Assembly (NCBI GenBank): GCA_004431415.1
Contig: QPMI01000368.1
Coordinates: 1 to 43,084, forward strand
DNA length: 43,084 bases
Source of the DNA: Cyanophora paradoxa
Lineage: Eukaryota; Glaucocystophyceae; Cyanophorales; Cyanophoraceae
Direction: 5' to 3'
Part shown: positions 37,500 to 43,084 of the stretch, one piece after another
How positions within the stretch are numbered: position 1 is the stretch's first letter
How the letters are laid out: every line of letters begins with the position of its first letter
Program-made: the position numbers and the translations under genes
Notes under the pieces: generated by a model
What the model was told of the DNA's origin: nothing
The model's input: the letters and a program-made list of their open reading frames with translations, nothing else
The model's database searches: none

Positions 37500-40400
37500 A
37501 TGGCGGGTGCGTTACAGCGTCGCTTGCCGCCTCCGAGTCGCTTCTGACTCGACCGTAGACGGCGGGCCCTCGCTGCGGGGCTCACCGATCCCGGGCGCCA
37601 GCCCAACGACGTCGGTGAAGCAGTTTGATACGGGGCCGGACGGCAAGCCGCTGGCCCGCAAGTCGAGCGTCGGCGGCAACCTGTCCGTAATGGACATCCA
37701 AGTGCAGAAGACGCCCGTGCTCTCCCGCGTGCGCCGGAAGCGCAAGTCCCCGCCCGGCCCTCACGAACTCCGCCCTCTCACCTTTCGCGGCCGTTTCCGC
37801 TTGCGCAGGCGCCCGGGAGTCGCACAGACACGCAAGCGAGCACCACGAACCTCGCCGGCAGCGGCGGCACGGGGGGCGGCCGCGTGCAGCGGAGGCTGAG
37901 GTGCGCTCCCGCCGTGCGGCCGGGCGCCCGCCCTTCGGGACTCCGCCCGCGCAGAGCGGCCCGCCCCGCTCTGAGCGCGCCCCGCCCCGCCCCGCCCCGC
38001 GCGCAGCCTGCCGAGGAACCTCACAGTGGGAACCCAAATGGCCGCCCAGCAGCTGGCGCAGGTCCTCAAGGTAAGCCGCGGGGCGCTTCGGATCACGTGG
38101 GGCATGCGGATCAAATCATGAAATCGGATCAAATCAGGTCGACGTGATGATGCCGTCGCTCCCGGACGAGGAGGCGGCCGTGGGGAACGCCGCCGTGGAA
38201 GGCGCCGCCTCCTCGGACCCCAACAAGTACCAGCGCGGGCCCTTCCCGGCCCCGGGCAGGCGCGCCCGGCCCGCCACCGTCTCCTTGACTACGACTCCGC
38301 CTGAAGCCGTACCCCGCAGCCTGCCGTACACGATCGAATCGAAGCGGCTGCTGGACTCGGAGGAGATGATCCTCCGGCAGGTCAGCGAGCGAGCCCCCCG
38401 GCCTCGAGGGCCCCCCCCCCCCTTCCCGCGACGCCGGACCCACGTACCCCCCCCTCGCGTCGCAGTCCGGGGGCGGCTCGCTGTTCGGCGGCGGCGCGAC
38501 GGACAGCATCGACCAGTACAGGAGATACGACTGCTATCCCCACCGCGGCAACTCCGACTGGTGGCCGCGTACCCCTCATCCCCCCCCCCCCACCTCTCAC
38601 GCTGACCCTTGCCTCCCCCTCTCCTCCAGGTACTTTTACATGCTGCGGCTCTTCCGGCAGGGCGTCAACATACCCAAGACGGTGCTACCCGACTTCCACC
38701 CCCCCCCCCATCTCCCCCTCTGACGCGATCCGCGTACCCCTCGCAGGCGCCGGAGCCGCAGCAGAGGCAGCGGCCGGAGTCGCGCCCCGCCAGCTCCCTC
38801 CGCATCGAGCGGACGACCCGTACCCTCCGCGAGGAGTTCGAGGAGGTACCCCCGCTTCTTCTTCCCCCCCCCCGCCCGGGGCGCGAGGTGTACCCCCCCA
38901 GGTGTTCACGGAGATCATGTGCTCGGCGGTGTGCACGGAGATGGAGGGGCCCGACGCCGAGCTCACCGCCAGGTGCGGGGGGTACACCTTCGTAGAGCTT
39001 CGCGATCGAAGCCCGTCGCCTATACCCCCTACCCCCCCGCGGGCGATCTTTCGCTTACCCCTCTGCGCCCTGCAGCGACGTGCGGGCGACGCGGGAGACG
39101 CTCTGGCAGAACTTCATCGCCCTGCGCCGGGTACCCCCCCGCACCCCCGTACCCCGTTCCCCTTGTTTTAATGGCGTACCCCCCTTCCCGCAGATCTTCA
39201 TGTTCTACGCGCGGCTGGACCTGGACCCCACCCGCATGATCAACAGGTCCGCGCCCGCCGCCCCGCCCCCGCCCTCCCGCCCCCTTCCCTCTCGCCCCCC
39301 CATCCCCCCCCCCCCCCCGCCCGCTCGGACGGCGCTATTTAAAGGTGGACTGGCCCTCCGGAAAAGGCCTCCTCGCTCCGGACTGGCCTCCGCCCGCCGC
39401 CCGGCGCCCGCCGCCCGCCGCCCGGCGCCTGCCTGACCCGCCCCCGCCCGGCGCGCGCCCGCAGCCAGGCGGCGAGCTCGGGGAAGGACCTGTACCTCAT
39501 GTCCAAGCGCGAGTTCCTCACCTTCCTCAGGGCGCGCCCGGCCCCGCCCCGCCCCAGAGCACCCCGCCCCAGAGCGCCCCGCCCCGCCCCGCCCGCCCGG
39601 ATCCCAGCCCAGCGCCAGAGCCAGAGCCCCTATCGCCTAGATTTGAGCCTACAGCGCGTCGGGCCCCCGCCCCCGCCCGGGCGGCCTCCGATGCCCCGCG
39701 CGGCGCACGCAGGACGTGCAGGTCGTCGAGCGCAACAGGAACGTCCTCAAGATGTTCGAGATCATGTCCGCCCCTACCCCCCCCCCCCCCCCCCTCCCCT
39801 GTTCTCTTCGCGCGTACCCGCCTCTTTCTCTTCGAGATCATGCGCGCCCCCAACTCTCCCTCGTCCTCGTCCACCTAGAATCCGAGCTAGAGCCTAGGCC
39901 GAGGGGACGCCCAGGATCATGCGTGCCCCCGACTTATCCCTCGTCCTCATCCTCGTCCTCGTACCCCCTCTCGCTCTAACTAACCCCCGCCCGCCCGCCC
40001 TCCCTCTCAGGTGGCTGAAGGTGAAGCGGAGCGGGGCGCAGTCGCAGACGGGGGAGACCTCCGCCCTCGAGATCAACCTCGGGTCCGCCCCCGCACCCGC
40101 CCCGCCCCGCCCCTCCCTTCCCTCCGCCCCGCCCCGCCCCGCTTCCCTCCCCCCGCCCCGCCGGCTCGGACTGGGGCCGTCTAAACTCCTCGAGACGCGC
40201 CGCCCTGCGCCCCCCGCCCGCCCGCCCCTATAGCAAGGCCCTCCCCACCTACGCCTCCCCGCCTAGGCCGCCCCCCCGCCCTCCCGCCGGCTACCTGACG
40301 CCTGCCTCGCCGCAGGGAGTTCCTGGCGTGCGCGCTCCGCGTCGCCGGCTTCGTCTACGCAAAGGTGGGCGCCCCCCGTTAGAGTTGATAGAGGACACTG

Positions 40401-43084
40401 AGTGCAGGAGCACTCTAGCTACCGCCTAGGGCACAGCCTAGCCTCAACTCCACCGCCACACCTAAGCCACCTTAGGCTTCTCTTTCTCGCTGGCTTCGCC
40501 TACGGCAAGGTGGGCGGCCGCGGGGCCCGGCCCGGCCTGGGTTCTAGCCTGGATTCTAGGTCCTAGAGGCTTGGGTTTAGGTCTAGGTTTGGGTTAGGGC
40601 CAAGGTGGGCGCCCCCCCCCCCCCCCCCCCCCCCCCGGCCCGGCCTAGGTTCTAGCTTGGATTCTAGGTCCCAGAGGTTTGGGTTTCGGTTTAGGTCTAG
40701 GTTAGGTTTAGTTAGGTCTAGTTAGGTTTAGGGGCCAGGGTGGGAGCCCGCGGGTGCTGCTCGCCTGCCGAGAAGAAGACTCCTGGCTCAAGAAGAGGAG
40801 GGAGATATAGATTCTAGAAGGAGCCCCTCGGCCGCCCGCCGCGCCTTAGGGGCCAAGGTGTGCGGCCTTCCGGCCCGGCCTACTGGGTGCTGGTGGCCCC
40901 CTAGCTCGGACTAGAGCGGGCTAAAGTTGGGAGCCAGCGTGGGCGCCCGCGAGGCCCGGCCTGCTGGGCGCCCGCGAGGCTGGAGCTAAGAGGAGGGCTG
41001 GGGGACGAAATAGACTCTAGCTGCGGCCTGCCGCGCCTTCTCGCCTGCTCTGAAGGGCCGGCGCGCGCGCGCGCAGGACCGTCGGACGTCGCGCCTCCGC
41101 GACCGATTCGTCCTCCTCATGGTCCGCCCCGCCCCGCCCCGCCCCGCCCCTCCCGCCCCCGCGCCCGCCCCGCCCCGCACCCCGCCCCCGCCCCATGTGT
41201 GTCCGTCTCCTGCCCGCGCCCTCGCCTGACAGCTGCGGCGCCCCCGCCCGCCCGCCCCGCCCCTCCCGCCCCGCCCTGACGCGCCCTCCGCTATCCGACG
41301 CGATCGCCCATCGCCCGCCCTCCGGATATCCGATCCGCCTAAAGCTATATTATCTCTGCCTTCTTCTTCTGCGCGCCCCCTCGCAGCCCTCGCCTGACGG
41401 CGCGGCGGGGGCGCCCTCTTCTGCATGCAGCGGGAGCACGTGGTGCCGTACGCGCGCAAGGACGACGTCCGCATCATCCGCGACAAGGCCCGCCCCGCCC
41501 GTCCCCCTCCCCTCCTCTCTTTCTAGGCGGGGCCTCTATCTCACCTCCCTCTCCTTCTCACCTGAGCGGGACCTGAGCGGGGCCAAGCGCGGAACTTCTC
41601 CCCCCCCCCCCCCCCCCTCTCCTTCCGAGCCTCGAGCCCCGCCCGCCCGCCCCCTCCCCTCCTCTTTCTTGGCCGGAGCGCAGCCCGCCCGCCTCGCCCG
41701 CCCGCCCCCTCTCCTCCTCCTTGTAGGCCGGAGCGCGGCACCTCTCCCCTCCCGTCTCCTTCCGGGCCTCGAGCCTCGCCCCGAGCCTCCGGAGCGCTGA
41801 CGGGCGGGCGGGGCGCAGGTGGACAAGGACGCGCAGGTGCAGGACGTGCTCGGCTTCTACAAGGCCGACCTCCAGGTGCCAGCCGCCCGGCCCCGGCCTA
41901 GACGCACAGGCCAGCGACTAGACGGCCCGCTGAGTTAGTCAAGCCACAAGCCAGAGAACGCCTCTTTTTCCACGCCCAGGTCCCTTCCAGGCCTAGACGT
42001 CCAGGCCGAGACGCCCCGCGCCTAGGCTAGCTAGCTGGAGCTAGACCGTCCCGCCGGGCCTAGAGACGCTTCGGCGCGGACATCTCCAGACGGCCGCGGC
42101 GCTGACGCGTCGTCGTCGCCCCCCCCGCTCCCCGTCCGCTCCCCCGCCGGGGCTACTCTAGCAACTCTAGCTGGAGAACGCGTTCTAGTCTAGCTACTCT
42201 AGCTACCGAAGTAGAGCGTTCTAGTCTAGCTGTGAAGCACGCTAGAGAGCGCCTCCGAGGAGCGCTCTAGAACGCGTGAGGGACCCGCCGCGCTGACCTC
42301 CTCTTCCCCTCCTCCAGCGGGTGTTCGTGAAGTACGCGGGGCTGGACCACCTGGAGCGGGGCGCGAAGCGGGGGGCGATGGGCGCCGACCTCGCGTCCAT
42401 CAACCTCAACGAGTTCGTCAAGTGCGCGCGGCGAGGGCTGGTTCTTGGCTATCCGAAGATCGATGCGGCGCGCGCGGCCGCTACCCTTGAACTAGAAGCT
42501 CTAGATCCTAAGCTCGGCTCCATGGGGTAACTGAAGATCCATGGGGCGTGCGGCTAGGAATAGAAGCTCTAGATCCTAAGCGGGCCATCAACCTCAACGA
42601 GTTCGTCAAGTGCGCGCTTGATGGGATGTAGAGCTAAGCTAGAACTGGATCCTAGATCCTGAGCTGGCCATCAACCTCAAGCTGATACGATATAAAGCTA
42701 ATCTGATATGAGGCTAAGCCAAGCTAAGCTGATCCTCGATTAACTGATCCTCGAATTCGTCAAGTGCGCGGTTGATGGGGTAAAATGCTTAGCTAGACCT
42801 AGAACTAGGCTAGAAGTAGAAGCTCCAGATCCTAAGCTGGCCAGCTGGGGCCGGGCCCCAGGCTCTAGCTCTAGACTGGAACTAGGACTCTTAGACCCTT
42901 TCGAACTTAGGTGTTGAGGGCAGCCCGGCCCATGCGCTCTTTCCGTGAGAGGCGGCCGGGCGCGGCCAGTCCCCCCCTGACCCGACCCCCGCGCCGCTGA
43001 CTCCGCTCCCAGGCTGGTGGAGGACAACGGGGTGCTGGACGCGCGCCTCACGCTGCGCCAGGTCCGCGAGGCCTTCGTCCTCTC
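37500..43084 (+). CDS. 20-exon gene for an EF-hand-like helical protein (3' end cut by the window)
   Basis: Exons: 37500-37506, 37559-37728, 37809-37900, 38007-38070, 38138-38380, 38466-38560, 38630-38681, 38747-38845, 38902-38972, 39076-39130, 39194-39246, 39465-39531, 39713-39765, 40011-40082, 40316-40364, 41077-41121, 41431-41487, 41819-41875, 42318-42421 and 43013 onward. All phases agree, giving about 525 residues. The start is MADGGPSLRG, from a 7-nt first exon. The first 200 residues are disordered. Then come helical pairs of the form 'IFMFYARLD...MSKREFLTFLRD' and 'VFVKYAGLD...INLNEFVKLVED', with GEFLACALRVAG between them. This helix-loop-helix pattern resembles degenerate EF hands, though canonical calcium-binding loops (DxDxDG) are absent. 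Two introns (after 39531 and 41487) have GC donors. I do not recognise the protein; a cytoskeletal or ciliary role is only a guess. Confidence 0.75.
40365..41076 (+). repeat. Intron with repeated exon-end/donor copies and C runs
   Basis: The exon at 40316-40364 ends GGCTTCGTCTACGCAAAG before GTGGGCG. Related strings occur downstream in its own intron: GGCTTCGCCTACGGCAAGG at 40493-40511, and shorter ones (GCCAAGGTGGGCGCC, GCCAGGGTGGGAGCC, GCCAAGGTGTGCGGCC, GAGCCAGCGTGGGCGCC) at about 40600, 40734, 40851 and 40931. A run of more than 20 C lies at 40613-40636. Confidence 0.6.
42422..43012 (+). repeat. Intron with three partial copies of the upstream exon end
   Basis: The exon at 42318-42421 ends CATCAACCTCAACGAGTTCG plus TCAA, followed by GTGCGCG. 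The intron repeats this: 42586-42616 copies exon end and donor almost exactly, 42667-42681 copies the first half only, and 42754-42773 copies GAATTCGTCAAGTGCGCG. Each is followed by words such as GATGGG and AGCTAGAACTAG. No gene is seen. Confidence 0.75.

Noticed and set aside
1-43084. Prokaryotic content such as operons, CRISPR arrays or integrons
   Set aside because: The genes are split by many short introns, there are no spaced short direct repeats with unique spacers, and no bacterial gene families are recognised.

Overview
The window reads as nuclear DNA of a very GC-rich, intron-rich unicellular eukaryote. Supporting signs are dozens of short phase-consistent introns (about 30 to 400 nt) with GTGCG, GTACCCC, GTCCGC or GTGAGC donors, a few GC donors, C-rich intron bodies ending in CAG, microexons down to 7 and 11 nt, and a LINE-type retroelement. 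A GC-rich microalga (haptophyte-like, less likely a green alga) fits best. That placement is inference, because no rRNA or organelle marker is present. Exons were assembled by hand from splice signals, reading phase and family motifs, so simple six-frame ORFs are mostly misleading here. || Layout. (1) 230-12861, minus strand: one polycystin-2-like (PKD2/TRPP) cation channel gene. About 27 exons can be followed in order from S1 through the extracellular domain, S2-S5, the pore and S6 into the cytosolic tail. (2) 4029-8343, plus strand: a LINE-type insertion inside the intron just before the S4 exon. It carries a Ulp1-like cysteine protease, an RNase H remnant and a zinc-binding LINE tail, ends in a short poly(A), and is flanked by direct repeats of about 525 bp (3499-4028 and 8344-8865). 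(3) 13414-14946, plus: a tail-anchored coiled-coil protein built from 14/21/28-residue repeats. (4) About 15.2-16.61 kb, plus: a gene whose last exons encode a short coiled coil and a C-terminal membrane helix. (5) 17884-20149, plus: a multi-exon membrane protein with two duplicated transmembrane exons and a C-terminal helical domain. (6) About 20.8-32.46 kb: four tandem copies of a 3.0-3.1 kb unit with no gene I can defend. (7) 34295-35595, plus: a three-exon gene that is a paralogue of the C-terminal domain of gene 5. (8) 36174-36500, minus: three weakly supported exons. (9) 37500 to the window end, plus: a 20-exon gene, cut by the window edge, for an EF-hand-like helical protein. || The two long genes (1 and 9) share the same intron style. 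Several of their introns carry partial copies of the upstream exon's 3' end together with its 5' splice site, which I regard as one of the most interesting patterns here. The paralogous helical family of genes 5 and 7, and the near-identical 525-bp flanks of the retroelement, are the other main points. A polycystin channel hints at a ciliated cell or life stage, but nothing here proves that the genes act together.
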